Shown: positions 1 to 8,605 of the stretch, in pieces
Numbering within the stretch: the first letter of the stretch is position 1
Layout of the letters: each line of letters opens with the position of its first letter
Source: UBA1181 sp045617845
GTDB lineage: Bacteria; Bacteroidota; Bacteroidia; Bacteroidales; Paludibacteraceae
Length of the DNA stretch: 46,894 nucleotides
Assembly: GCA_045617845.1 (NCBI GenBank)
Contig: JAZLJL010000013.1
Span: 1-46,894 of the forward strand
Direction of reading: 5' to 3'
Notes under the pieces: model-generated
The model's database searches: none
Told to the model about the DNA's origin: nothing
What the model saw: the letters and a program-made list of their open reading frames with translations, nothing else
Made by a program: the position numbers and the translations under genes

Positions 1-141
1 GAGACTTTTTAGGATATTTTGATTATTTCCGATAGGAGCAATGGGGTTCCATTGTGACTGAGGAAATGATTAAAATAGACAAAAAGTATCCATAAAAAGC
101 CCAATAAGAAACTTTTTCGCAAATTTTTAAACAGCTTCTAA
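1..141. repeat. MITE-like palindromic repeat, copy 1 (cut by window edge)
   Basis: This segment recurs at 28647-28787 with the same length (141 bases) and only about four substitutions. Its right end (CAGCTTCTAA at 132-141) is the imperfect inverse of the left end visible in the second copy. The middle holds a small hairpin with arms CAATGG and CCATTG. No protein is encoded. It lies about 65 bp upstream of tatD. The left end of this copy falls outside the window, so the full element is described under the second copy. Confidence 0.75.
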
Positions 142-206
142 GGGAAGTCCCCGCAATAAAAGAAAGGGAGGAACGTTAAATAAGAATAACAACCGCAAAA
201 GGAAAC

Positions 207-989
207 ATGGAATTAGTAGACACACATTCCCATTTATACGAAGACGAGTTTTCCGAAGACAGGGAAGCCGCGATAGAGAGACTGAAAGAGAAACAAATCA
301 GTGATGTATACCTACCCAACATAGATACAGAAAGCATCGAGAAGATGTTACGTCTATATAAAACGGACACAAAACTATTTCACATCATGATGGGCTTGCA
401 CCCAACAAGCGTGAAGAAGAATTACAAAGAAGAAATAAAGGCCATTTGGGACCGACTATCCGGTGAAGCCATCTGTGGCATCGGAGAAATCGGGATAGAC
501 CTATATTGGGACAAGGAATTCGTAGAGGAACAGACAGACGCATTCGAGATTCAAGTAGACTGGGCAATCCAAAACAGGCTACCGATCGTCATCCATACAC
601 GCAAAGCATTCGAAGAGACATTCAAATCCCTAAAGAAATTCGACAAAAACAAACTGCGAGGAATTTTCCATTGCTATTCCGGCTCAAAAGAAATAGCGGA
701 AGAGATATTCAAGCTAGGAGACTTCAGCCTTGGAATCGGAGGCGTAGTCACCTTTAAGAATTCAGGATTACCCAAGGTAATAGAGGAAATCCCTTTAGGG
801 AAAATCGTATTAGAGACAGATTGCCCCTACCTCACCCCAGCTCCACACAGAGGAGAAAGGAACGAAACATCGTACGTATACTATGTGGCTGAGAAAATAG
901 CGGAAATCAAGGGCCTTAGCATAGAAGAAATCGCAGAGGTCACGACAAAAAACGCCAAGAATATTTTCGGAGGAATGACATCGCTATAA
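207..989 (+). CDS. tatD: TatD family metal-dependent hydrolase (DNase)
   Basis: This is a 260-residue TIM-barrel metal-dependent hydrolase of the TatD family; characterised members are Mg-dependent 3'-5' DNases acting in DNA repair and turnover in the cytoplasm. The metal ligands are all visible: the N-terminal THSH motif (His7, His9), Glu94 in GEIGID, His130 in VIHTR, His155 in FHCYSG and Asp205 in LETDCPYL. The length matches the family. The ATG at 207 is the natural start because the HxH motif sits immediately behind it. It heads a same-strand run with an FAH hydrolase and porU. No strong promoter box was found upstream; the MITE-like repeat ends 65 bp before the start. Family confidence is high; the exact substrate is inferred. 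Confidence 0.93.
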   Translation: MELVDTHSHLYEDEFSEDREAAIERLKEKQISDVYLPNIDTESIEKMLRLYKTDTKLFHIMMGLHPTSVKKNYKEEIKAIWDRLSGEAICGIGEIGIDLYWDKEFVEEQTDAFEIQVDWAIQNRLPIVIHTRKAFEETFKSLKKFDKNKLRGIFHCYSGSKEIAEEIFKLGDFSLGIGGVVTFKNSGLPKVIEEIPLGKIVLETDCPYLTPAPHRGERNETSYVYYVAEKIAEIKGLSIEEIAEVTTKNAKNIFGGMTSL

Positions 990-1003
990 AGGAGAAAAAA
1001 TAG

Positions 1004-1011
1004 TATATTTG
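1004..1011 (+). promoter_or_regulatory. Bacteroidota-type -7 box (TATATTTG) before the FAH gene
   Basis: An exact TAnnTTTG match lies 18 bases before the ATG at 1030. It suggests a promoter just after tatD for the FAH-porU genes with a very short leader. No good -33 TTTG partner is visible. Confidence 0.5.
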
Positions 1012-1029
1012 TATAAAAAATATAGAAAG

Positions 1030-1641
1030 ATGAAAATAATTGCAGTCGGATGGAACTATGCGGACCACAGCAAAGAGCTGAATCCTACCCAAACGCCCAA
1101 GCATCCAGTCATATTCATGAAACCGGAGACGGCCCTTTTGAAGGACAACAAGGCATTTTACCTGCCTGATTTTTCGGAAAGGATTGATTACGAATGTGAA
1201 ATCGTAGTGAGGATCTCTAAAATGGGCAAAAACATCTCCAAGAAGTTCGCGCACAGATACTACGACGCGATCGGGTTGGGGGTTGACTTCACCGCGAGGG
1301 ACATTCAAAACGATTGCAAAGCGAACGGCGCCCCGTGGGAAATCTGCAAAGGATTCGACAATTCCGCACCTGTAAGCGAATTCATCGACAAAGAAGGATT
1401 CGACTTATGCAACCTACGATTCTCCCTGAGAAAAAATGGGGAAATAGTCCAGGAAGGCAACACCGCCGACATGACTTTCAGCATCGACGACATCATCGAA
1501 TATGCAAGTAAATTTTTTACATTGAAAACAGGAGACTTGATATTCACAGGCACCCCTGTAGGGGTAGGCCCAGTACACATCAACGACCACCTGGAAGGAT
1601 ACATCGAAGACAAGAAAATGTTCAGTTTCGACATATTGTAA
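1030..1641 (+). CDS. Fumarylacetoacetate hydrolase (FAH) family protein
   Basis: This is a 203-residue single-domain FAH-family enzyme. Relatives include acylpyruvate hydrolases and oxaloacetate decarboxylases (FAHD1/YcgM type), which cleave or decarboxylate small 2-oxo acids using Mg2+. The metal-binding signature is present: an E-C-E pair in DYECEIVV and the Asp of LGVDFTARD, followed by the family end motif GDLIFTGTPVGVGP. The open frame reaches back to a TTG at 1009, but the ATG at 1030 is preferred: it fits the family N-terminus (MKIIAVGWNY) and the TTG lies inside a TAnnTTTG promoter box. The next gene, porU, starts 20 bases after the stop, so the two are probably co-transcribed. The true substrate cannot be read from the sequence. 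Confidence 0.88.
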   Translation: MKIIAVGWNYADHSKELNPTQTPKHPVIFMKPETALLKDNKAFYLPDFSERIDYECEIVVRISKMGKNISKKFAHRYYDAIGLGVDFTARDIQNDCKANGAPWEICKGFDNSAPVSEFIDKEGFDLCNLRFSLRKNGEIVQEGNTADMTFSIDDIIEYASKFFTLKTGDLIFTGTPVGVGPVHINDHLEGYIEDKKMFSFDIL

Positions 1642-1661
1642 ACCCAAAAACAAATGACCAC

Positions 1662-4600
1662 ATGAAGTGTAGACTCTCCCTTTCCGCAATAATAGGAAGT
1701 ATCATAATACTCATATCAACACAAGACACATACGCCGTAAGGACCTATGCGAACCACTCCGTACTTAGTCAAGGCTCATGGACGCAAATCAGAGTGAAAG
1801 AGACGGGTGTATGTAAATTAACTTATGACCAAATCAAAGGAATGGGGTTCTCAAATCCAAAGGAAGTACACGTTTACGGATACGGAGGCGCCCTATTGAG
1901 CGAAAACTTCAAGCAACCTAAAACAGATGATTTGAATGAAACCCCAATCTACGACTCGGGATCAGCCATCTACTTCTACGTCCAAGGTCCCCGCACTTGG
2001 AAATACAGAGGGGTTAACAGCAAACACATGTTCGATATTTCATCGAACATGTACTCTGAATATGGCTACTACTTTTTAACCAGCAACTCGCAAGAAAGGA
2101 AGCTCATACCGACAGCAGAAACCGTATCCCACGATGCGGACGAGATCGAAATAACGAATTTCATAGACCATATCGGACACAAAAAAGAGGAAACAAACCT
2201 CATCCACTCAGGAACAGGTTGGGTCGGAGACCAAACACCAAGCGGAAAATCCATCAGCTTGGACTTCTCTTTCCCGAACATTGACACATACGAATTAGGA
2301 TCGGTCTATTTAAACCTAGCGGCATTTTCCAAGAAAAAGAGCACATGTCACATCAAAATGAACGACGTTGAATCCGACATGGAGTTCTCCCTATGCAACG
2401 AAGAGATGGCAGCAACGTCTTCCGAAAAAAACGTAGTCTGGCTGCCAGAAGAAGAGCAAAACCACTTGAAACTCACCTATTCTTCCCAAAGCGAGACCGA
2501 CAACCTTTGGATAGACCAAATCGTAGTATGCGCATATCGGGAACTGAAAATGGGCAATGAAGTCCTCTACTTCAGAAATCCAAACACGGAACAAGAAAGT
2601 GTCTATAAATATGAACTGAAGAATGCAGACAAAAATGTCATTGTCTGGAACATCACAAACGCTGAAGGGACGGAAAGAATTCCAACAGAATTAGACGGCA
2701 ACTCACTGATATTCAGAAGAAATCCGAAGCAAATGGAGGAATTCGTTGCTTTCAATCCCAACAAAGGGAATTACGTCAAAGCAGAACTTGTAGGTAAAAT
2801 CAACAATCAAGACTTGCACGCTGTCAAAGACATAGATTTCATCATCATCTCCCACAAAGACTTCCTTACCCAAGCGGACAGACTCGCCGAAATACATCAA
2901 AACTACGATAACGTCAACACACTTGTCGTAACTCCAGAAGAGATATACAACGAATTCTCCTCAGGAACGCCAGACGCCAGCGCCATTCGTTGGTTCCTAA
3001 AAATGTTCTATGACAGAGGTGAAAAAGGGAAGACAATACTTCTTTTCGGAGATGGATGTTACGACAACAGAGGAATTCTCAAGAACAGCAACAACGTAGT
3101 CAACAATTACATTCTCACCTACCAAGGAGGCAGCAAGTTTGTTGAAGCGTCATCATACGTCAGCGACGATTATTTCTGCTACATCGACGATGCCAACGAC
3201 GCAGCGTCCAATGATGTGAGAAGCATGGAATACAGCATCGGAAGATTTCCTGTCGCATCCATCGACCAAGCCCAAAACATGGTAGACAAAGTCGAAAAGC
3301 ACCTAACCAACAGACAATTCGGAAACTGGCACAACAAAGTATGCTTGGTGGCGGACGACAACGACGGGAAAACAGAAGTAAACAAATTCTTCGAATACTC
3401 GGACAACATCGCCAATATCATGAAGAAGAACGACCCTTCCATGGAAATACAAAAAGTCCATCTGGATTCGTACTCCAGAGTGGTGGGTTCTAACGGAAAC
3501 AGATATCCTGAAGTCGAAGAAATCATCAGCAAAAACATTAAAGATGGAATTATTGTCTTGAATTACATCGGTCACAGCAGCGAATTGGCTTGGGCGGCGG
3601 AAAGGATATTCACTCAAGGAGAAGCAGCGACCATGTACAACGACAAATTAGGTCATTGGTTCACTGCTAGTTGTCAATTCACGAAATTCGACAACCTATC
3701 CAATTCAGGTGGCGAGGATCTGGTCCTCAATCCTAATGGAGGCGCCATCACCATATTCAGTGCCGCAAGAACTGTTTACGACACCAGGAACGACAACCTC
3801 AATAGGACTTACGCGAACAACTTATTCCAACGTGACGAAAACTTCAAGCCACTAAGAATTGGAGACATATGCAGAAGAGCTAAAAACGCCGTCAAAAACG
3901 ACACCAACAAATTATCTTTCACATTGTTGGGTGATCCTATGCTACGCATTGCACTTCCGCAAGGAAATGTCATAACCGATTCAATCACAGACATAGAAGG
4001 GAAACCAATCAAAAACATGGAAGCGCTTTCGGTCGTAAAGGTTAATGGCCATATCGAAGATGAATACAGCAACTTCATGGACAACTTCAACGGAATAGTT
4101 AATATCACACTTTACGATAAAGAGGTGTTAATGTCGACCAAAGGGAACACATTCGACACGGAAGAAGAGAAAGAAGCCGGGAGACATAAATATTATGACA
4201 GGAACAACATCCTATTCTCCGGCAAAGCTGAAGTCGTAAACGGAGAGTTCTCCTTCATCATAAAAATACCTAAAGACATCAACTATACAATCGACACAGG
4301 AAGATTCGCATACTATGCGGTAGACGAGAACCTCGAATATGATGCGGATGGCTACTCTGAAGACTACACAATCGGAGGAAGCAGCGAAGACAGCACAATA
4401 GACAACTGCGGACCAGAGATCATGCTATACATGAACCACACCGCATTCCTTTCAGGGGACAAAGTGAACAGCACCCCTATCCTTTACGCTAACGTTAAAG
4501 ACGATAACGGAATCAACTCCTCAGGTAGCGGAATCGGACATGACATTACATTAACATTGAGCGGGAACAACAACCCAATCATACTAAACAACAATTTCAG

Positions 4601-5060
4601 TTATAACTTGGACAGTTATTCTGAAGGTATGATTACATATCAATTCACAGGACTAGAGCCAGGACACTACACCGCGACTCTAAAAGTTTGGGACTTGAAA
4701 AATAACTCATCTCAAAAAACAATAAAATTTGTGGTAGACGACGAAACGTTCATCAGGACAGACAATATACAAATCGTACCTATGGTTTCCAATGGTGAGG
4801 TTACCATCAAAGTCAACCATGACATGCCACAAACAGTCCAATCATATAGATTTAAGATCATCAACTGTTTGGGCGTCACCATTAGAGAAACACAAGTTTC
4901 CACCGAAAGAATTGCCCAAGGACTCACATGGGTTTGGAACCTTGAAGACAACAATAGCAAAAAAGCGAAAGAAGGTGTATACCTAGTACGGGTGGAATTC
5001 GACACCAATGACGGAGAGACCTATGGCAAAACAGAAAAAATAGTTGTTCCTAAAGAATAA
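1662..5060 (+). CDS. porU: Type IX secretion system sortase PorU (C25 peptidase)
   Basis: This 1132-residue protein is the gingipain-like (peptidase C25) sortase of the T9SS. Family members sit at the outer membrane, cut off the C-terminal sorting domain of cargo and attach the cargo to a lipopolysaccharide anchor. A signal peptide is visible (hydrophobic residues about 8-22 ending DTYA). The catalytic pair fits C25 peptidases: His638 in NYIGHSSELAW and Cys671 in FTASCQFTKFD, 33 residues apart. The protein ends in its own CTD-like fold (EGVYLVRVEF, then KTEKIVVPKE), as is known for PorU itself. Length matches the Porphyromonas homologue (about 1158). It follows the FAH gene by 20 bases; no PorV gene is in the window. 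The cargo proteins at 20551, 26105 and probably 41626 would be its substrates. Confidence 0.93.
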   Translation: MKCRLSLSAIIGSIIILISTQDTYAVRTYANHSVLSQGSWTQIRVKETGVCKLTYDQIKGMGFSNPKEVHVYGYGGALLSENFKQPKTDDLNETPIYDSGSAIYFYVQGPRTWKYRGVNSKHMFDISSNMYSEYGYYFLTSNSQERKLIPTAETVSHDADEIEITNFIDHIGHKKEETNLIHSGTGWVGDQTPSGKSISLDFSFPNIDTYELGSVYLNLAAFSKKKSTCHIKMNDVESDMEFSLCNEEMAATSSEKNVVWLPEEEQNHLKLTYSSQSETDNLWIDQIVVCAYRELKMGNEVLYFRNPNTEQESVYKYELKNADKNVIVWNITNAEGTERIPTELDGNSLIFRRNPKQMEEFVAFNPNKGNYVKAELVGKINNQDLHAVKDIDFIIISHKDFLTQADRLAEIHQNYDNVNTLVVTPEEIYNEFSSGTPDASAIRWFLKMFYDRGEKGKTILLFGDGCYDNRGILKNSNNVVNNYILTYQGGSKFVEASSYVSDDYFCYIDDANDAASNDVRSMEYSIGRFPVASIDQAQNMVDKVEKHLTNRQFGNWHNKVCLVADDNDGKTEVNKFFEYSDNIANIMKKNDPSMEIQKVHLDSYSRVVGSNGNRYPEVEEIISKNIKDGIIVLNYIGHSSELAWAAERIFTQGEAATMYNDKLGHWFTASCQFTKFDNLSNSGGEDLVLNPNGGAITIFSAARTVYDTRNDNLNRTYANNLFQRDENFKPLRIGDICRRAKNAVKNDTNKLSFTLLGDPMLRIALPQGNVITDSITDIEGKPIKNMEALSVVKVNGHIEDEYSNFMDNFNGIVNITLYDKEVLMSTKGNTFDTEEEKEAGRHKYYDRNNILFSGKAEVVNGEFSFIIKIPKDINYTIDTGRFAYYAVDENLEYDADGYSEDYTIGGSSEDSTIDNCGPEIMLYMNHTAFLSGDKVNSTPILYANVKDDNGINSSGSGIGHDITLTLSGNNNPIILNNNFSYNLDSYSEGMITYQFTGLEPGHYTATLKVWDLKNNSSQKTIKFVVDDETFIRTDNIQIVPMVSNGEVTIKVNHDMPQTVQSYRFKIINCLGVTIRETQVSTERIAQGLTWVWNLEDNNSKKAKEGVYLVRVEFDTNDGETYGKTEKIVVPKE

Positions 5061-5157
5061 TAGTAGATAATAAGAAGTATAATATAATTTATCACATTTA
5101 TTAACAAAAAAATTATACATTCGCGATAACAATGTTATTGAACATATTTTGAACGAA

Positions 5158-5859
5158 ATGATAAAAAAAGGAGAACAAGAGAATCCAAGCATAGAGGAAG
5201 TGTCAAATGTATGGAACGTACTGACAGATGAACAATTAGCTTATTTGAAAGCGAATTACATAGTACGCAAGTACAAAAAGAACGAGATCATATATTGTGA
5301 AGGGGAGACACCGACTCACGTGTTATTGGTAGCGAAAGGAAAGCTTAAGATTTATAGGATAGGAACAGGAGGCAGGAGCCAAATCGTAAGAATGGTGAAA
5401 CCAGGTGAGATGCTGGCATACAGAGCGATGTTCGCACAAGAAAATTTCGTGACTAACGCATGCGCATTCGAGCCTTCCGTGATTTATATGATTCCCCAAA
5501 ACGTCATCCACAAACTAATCGTTCAAAATTCAGAGTTGGCGTGGTATTTCATCCAAAAACTATCAACAGACTTGGGCATAGCAGATAAAAGAGCTGTCAC
5601 ACTAACACAAAAACATGTTAGGGGAAGATTGGCAGAATCACTTTTATTCCTTAGGGATAATTACGGATATGAAGAGGATAACGCGACAATTAACGTTAGA
5701 CTATCAAGAGAAGACTTGGCAAGCCTTTCCAACATGACAACTTCCAACGCCATAAGGACACTTTCCGGAATGGCACACGAAAACATTATCGAATTGGATG
5801 GAAGGAAAATAAAAATCTTAGATGAAAAATATTTAGTGACACTAAGCAAAATAGGATAA
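5158..5859 (+). CDS. Crp/Fnr family transcriptional regulator
   Basis: This is a 233-residue regulator with an N-terminal cyclic-nucleotide-binding beta-barrel (about residues 25-135; YCEGETPTHVLLVAKGKLKIY and a GEMLAYRA segment) and a C-terminal Crp-type winged helix (about 150-225; LSREDLASLSNMTTSNAIR as recognition region). There is no N-terminal cysteine cluster, so it is not an Fnr-type Fe-S oxygen sensor; the ligand is unknown. The open frame extends to a TTG at 5149, but the ATG at 5158 is the more natural start. Its stop is separated from the tyrA start by a single base, so the two genes are almost certainly one transcript. Targets cannot be inferred. Confidence 0.88.
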   Translation: MIKKGEQENPSIEEVSNVWNVLTDEQLAYLKANYIVRKYKKNEIIYCEGETPTHVLLVAKGKLKIYRIGTGGRSQIVRMVKPGEMLAYRAMFAQENFVTNACAFEPSVIYMIPQNVIHKLIVQNSELAWYFIQKLSTDLGIADKRAVTLTQKHVRGRLAESLLFLRDNYGYEEDNATINVRLSREDLASLSNMTTSNAIRTLSGMAHENIIELDGRKIKILDEKYLVTLSKIG

Positions 5860-5860
5860 A

Positions 5861-6703
5861 ATGACAATAGGAATTATAGGGCTAGGACTCATCGGAGGTT
5901 CCATGGCCATCGATTTAAGAAAAGCAAAATTTGCAGACCACTTTGTAGGTTATGATCATACTGACCTAAACGCATTGACGGCTCAAAGGATCGGTCTAGT
6001 GGATGAAATTCTCCCCTATGAGGAATTAATAAAAAAAAGCGATTTAATTCTATTATCAGTTCCCGTAAGCGCGGCAAAAAAACTATTGTCGGACATACTA
6101 GATAAAATCAACGACAACCAAGTAGTAGTGGACACATGTTCCACCAAAGAGAAACTTAACGATTCTGTACACTACCACCCTAAGAGAAAGAACTACGTAG
6201 CTTCTCACCCAATGGCAGGAACGGAATTCTGCGGACCATGGGCCGCAATTCCTAACTTATTCGCAGGAAGAGCGGGAATCATCTGTAATGCGGAAGATTC
6301 GGATCCTAAAGCGATTGAGTTGGTTCGCAAAATGTATGATTGCCTAAACATGAGAGTAATCTACATGAGAGCGGCACACCACGACGTACATACTGCATAT
6401 GTGTCACACATCTCACACATTATATCGTTTGCGTTAGCCTTGACGGTTTTGGACAAAGAGAAAAACGAAAAAAACATCTTCGACCTAGCGTCAGGAGGTT
6501 TCGCATCAACAGCCAGACTTGCCAAAAGTAATGCGGACATGTGGGTTCCAATATTCATACAAAATAAAGAAAACGTATTGTCTGTTTTGGATTCCTACAT
6601 GGAGAAGTTGGAAGAATTCAAAAAGGCGCTAAACGAAAACGACGAAAACAAACTAAGGAATCTAATAGATGACGCCAATAGAATAAAAAGAATACTTCGA
6701 TAA
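5861..6703 (+). CDS. tyrA: Prephenate dehydrogenase
   Basis: This 280-residue NAD(P)-dependent dehydrogenase converts prephenate to 4-hydroxyphenylpyruvate in tyrosine synthesis. The N-terminal Rossmann fold shows the GLGLIGGS nucleotide-binding loop at residues 7-14. The family motif SHPMAGTEFCGP follows in the middle, and a helical dimerisation region with HISHIISFAL lies in the C-terminal half. There is no fused chorismate mutase or ACT domain, as is common in Bacteroidota. The ATG follows the regulator's stop after one base. A strong hairpin at 6721-6758 ends the unit. The family call is firm; feedback control by tyrosine cannot be judged. Confidence 0.92.
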   Translation: MTIGIIGLGLIGGSMAIDLRKAKFADHFVGYDHTDLNALTAQRIGLVDEILPYEELIKKSDLILLSVPVSAAKKLLSDILDKINDNQVVVDTCSTKEKLNDSVHYHPKRKNYVASHPMAGTEFCGPWAAIPNLFAGRAGIICNAEDSDPKAIELVRKMYDCLNMRVIYMRAAHHDVHTAYVSHISHIISFALALTVLDKEKNEKNIFDLASGGFASTARLAKSNADMWVPIFIQNKENVLSVLDSYMEKLEEFKKALNENDENKLRNLIDDANRIKRILR

Positions 6704-6720
6704 CAAACTAAGGGATAACA

Positions 6721-6758
6721 AGAAAGGCGATATGTCGATGACATATCGCCTTTCTTTA
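6721..6758 (+). terminator. Rho-independent-type hairpin after tyrA
   Basis: A perfect 15-bp stem (GAAAGGCGATATGTC with its complement) around a three-base loop is followed by a short T-rich stretch. It lies 20 bases after the tyrA stop. Confidence 0.8.
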
Positions 6759-6971
6759 TATGACCAAAAGAATCAGTAAGGGGAATTAGACAACACCCTA
6801 AAAAAAAAGACAAAATCAAAAGGGAAAGCGACAAAGAATAAAATATACACGTCAAACCGGAACAATGGCTTAGAAGCAAAAAAAACAGCAAAAAAGAAGG
6901 CGAATGGCCTTAGTAATAAAACAATAGGAACTACGTAAAAACAAAGAGAAGAATTACGGTAATCGAAGAAA
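6759..6971. other. Gene-free stretch between tyrA and the exbD genes
   Basis: The 326-base gap between tyrA and the convergent exbD gene holds two hairpin terminators at its ends. The middle is A-rich with no open frame, RNA gene or repeat that I can recognise. Confidence 0.5.
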
Positions 6972-6972
6972 C

Positions 6973-7010
6973 AAAAAAAAGGATGTACAAACCAATGTAC
7001 ATCCTTTTTT
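6973..7010. terminator. Bidirectional hairpin terminator after exbD
   Basis: A stem GGATGTACA / TGTACATCC with a six-base loop is flanked by an A run on one side and a T run on the other, so it can work on both strands. It lies 20 bases beyond the stop of the minus-strand exbD gene at 7030. Confidence 0.75.
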
Positions 7011-7029
7011 ATATGAAGTGAAAAAAATA

Positions 7030-7503
7030 TTATCTGTTAGCTCTTTCAGTAGCAGTATAATATATTTTACGAGCATAAGCTTTACGGAGTTCTTGTTTCA
7101 CATCGCTGACGATACCCATTTTAGTATCCTTGTCAACTTTCAAAGAAACAATCATCGCAGGCTGGTCAGACTCAGGCATCGCATCACGTTTTTTTGCGAT
7201 GTAAGAACCAACCTCAGCAGGCTTTTTAGCGAAAGCATCATCCAATTGGATACGAGCCTCAGTACCATTTTGTTTTTGGAGTTGCGCTTTAGGAACACCA
7301 ATGTAAATGTACTTAGCCAAAGACTTCTTCTCAAGCTTAGTCAATTGAGTAGCTTCAGGCAACTTAATATCCACATTCATTGTAGTCTCCTTCATGGTAG
7401 TAGTAGTCATAAAGAAAAACAACAACATAAAAATAATATCAGGTAATGATGCCGTACTGATAGCAGGCAATCTTTTACCACCCTCTTTACGAAATTTAGC
7501 CAT
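7030..7503 (-). CDS. exbD: ExbD/TolR family biopolymer transport protein (second copy)
   Basis: This 157-residue ExbD-type protein would form, with ExbB, the inner-membrane proton channel that energises TonB-dependent uptake or similar outer-membrane work. It has a short cytoplasmic N-terminus, one transmembrane segment (about residues 18-40, with the typical SLPDIIFMLLFFF containing the essential Asp22), and a periplasmic domain. Its ATG overlaps the stop of the preceding exbD by one base (TAATG), indicating translational coupling. It is the last gene of the exbB cluster and is followed by a bidirectional hairpin. Confidence 0.9.
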   Translation of the reverse strand: MAKFRKEGGKRLPAISTASLPDIIFMLLFFFMTTTTMKETTMNVDIKLPEATQLTKLEKKSLAKYIYIGVPKAQLQKQNGTEARIQLDDAFAKKPAEVGSYIAKKRDAMPESDQPAMIVSLKVDKDTKMGIVSDVKQELRKAYARKIYYTATERANR

Positions 7504-8090
7504 TATTGAGCTCCTCCATAACTCTTCGGCTCAGCCTCAGAAATTTTTTGTGGATAAACAACTTTAACCGCATCCTGTTCTTCTTTAGAAAGATCAACGA
7601 AGAGCTTACCGAACTTTCTAGATGACAATTCATCACGAAGTTCATCATAAGCAGCCACTAATTCATTCTGAACAGAGAGATAAGCTTGATAAGAGGTACC
7701 ACGGTCATTCTGCAAAGAAATGACATGCTTAGTAGTAACCATCTGAGTTCCACCTAACAAAGGCACATTAACAGCTTCCTTAGCAGGAAGATCTGGATTA
7801 TTAGATGGATTAGCGATAAATTCCTTAGCTTTATCTTTCAACTTATTAACATCCATGACTTCACCGTTGACCATCAACAAATCATTGCTGTTAACGAGGA
7901 TGAGCATAACATCCCTTTGGTTAACCTCAACTTTTTCTTTAATTTCTTTCTTTTCAACCGGCGGAGGTAAAGTTCTAAAAAGACCTTTATCAGTTGCCAT
8001 GGAAGTGGTCACAAGGAAAAAGATCAGCAACAAGAAGGAAATATCGGCCATAGAACTGGCATTAATCTCTTGTATTTCTCTTTTTTTCAT
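7503..8090 (-). CDS. exbD: ExbD/TolR family biopolymer transport protein (first copy)
   Basis: This 195-residue ExbD paralogue has one N-terminal transmembrane segment (about residues 15-33) with the channel Asp17 in SMADISFLLLIFFLV, then a periplasmic domain. It is longer than its neighbour and has an insertion (about residues 95-135) between the halves of the periplasmic domain. Two unlike ExbD genes behind one ExbB are usual in Bacteroidota and may give a mixed dimer. The start is 12 bases from the stop of the membrane protein at 8103. The role in TonB energisation is known for the family; the partner here is not identified. Confidence 0.9.
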   Translation of the reverse strand: MKKREIQEINASSMADISFLLLIFFLVTTSMATDKGLFRTLPPPVEKKEIKEKVEVNQRDVMLILVNSNDLLMVNGEVMDVNKLKDKAKEFIANPSNNPDLPAKEAVNVPLLGGTQMVTTKHVISLQNDRGTSYQAYLSVQNELVAAYDELRDELSSRKFGKLFVDLSKEEQDAVKVVYPQKISEAEPKSYGGAQ

Positions 8091-8102
8091 GACAAATAAG
8101 TA

Positions 8103-8567
8103 TTAAAATTTCTTTACCAAAGAACTACCAAGGGTAACAACACAAGCGATACCTGCCAAGATAAAGGAGGTAACCATACACATATTAGTGATTTTATATA
8201 CCCAAGGCTCTTGAGAACCCTCATAACCAGTGATGTTCATAGGCTGTGTATCAGCTGCGCAATAAGTGATGATAAGCAACAAAGCTAAAGCTGCAACAGA
8301 AATCAAAGGAACAAAAACTGACTTAGGATTATAAGACAACTTTGATACAAAAGACATAATCGCGAAAGCGAGGGTTACGACAGTGGCAATGCCGATAAAC
8401 ACATAAGCCAAAGCGATGAACGCAGGGGTAAATGAAGGCGCTTCGAAACTGATGCCATTACAATCATAATTTTCAGTGCTACCGCAGAAGAAAATCAAGG
8501 TAAAGACAATAGCTATCGCCAACAAGCCCCCAAGGACCAAATTTGGTAATGATAACTTATTTTGCAT
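8103..8567 (-). CDS. Four-TM membrane protein of the exbB-exbD cluster
   Basis: This is a 154-residue protein with four predicted membrane segments (about residues 8-27, 46-70, 83-102 and 128-150) and a small extracytoplasmic loop between TM1 and TM2 with two cysteines (CGSTENYDC). I do not recognise a named family, but similar small membrane proteins sit between exbB and exbD in other Bacteroidota. The tight spacing on both sides (38 bases to exbB, 12 to exbD) suggests it belongs to the same complex or operon. A role as an accessory subunit of the ExbB/ExbD motor is inference only. Confidence 0.75.
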   Translation of the reverse strand: MQNKLSLPNLVLGGLLAIAIVFTLIFFCGSTENYDCNGISFEAPSFTPAFIALAYVFIGIATVVTLAFAIMSFVSKLSYNPKSVFVPLISVAALALLLIITYCAADTQPMNITGYEGSQEPWVYKITNMCMVTSFILAGIACVVTLGSSLVKKF

Positions 8568-8605
8568 TTTGATATCGTTTAAAAAGATTCAAAAACAATT
8601 TGTTA

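Noticed and set aside
1009..1029. TTG start for the FAH gene, giving seven extra residues
   Set aside because: The TTG is part of a TAnnTTTG promoter box, and the ATG at 1030 matches the family N-terminus.
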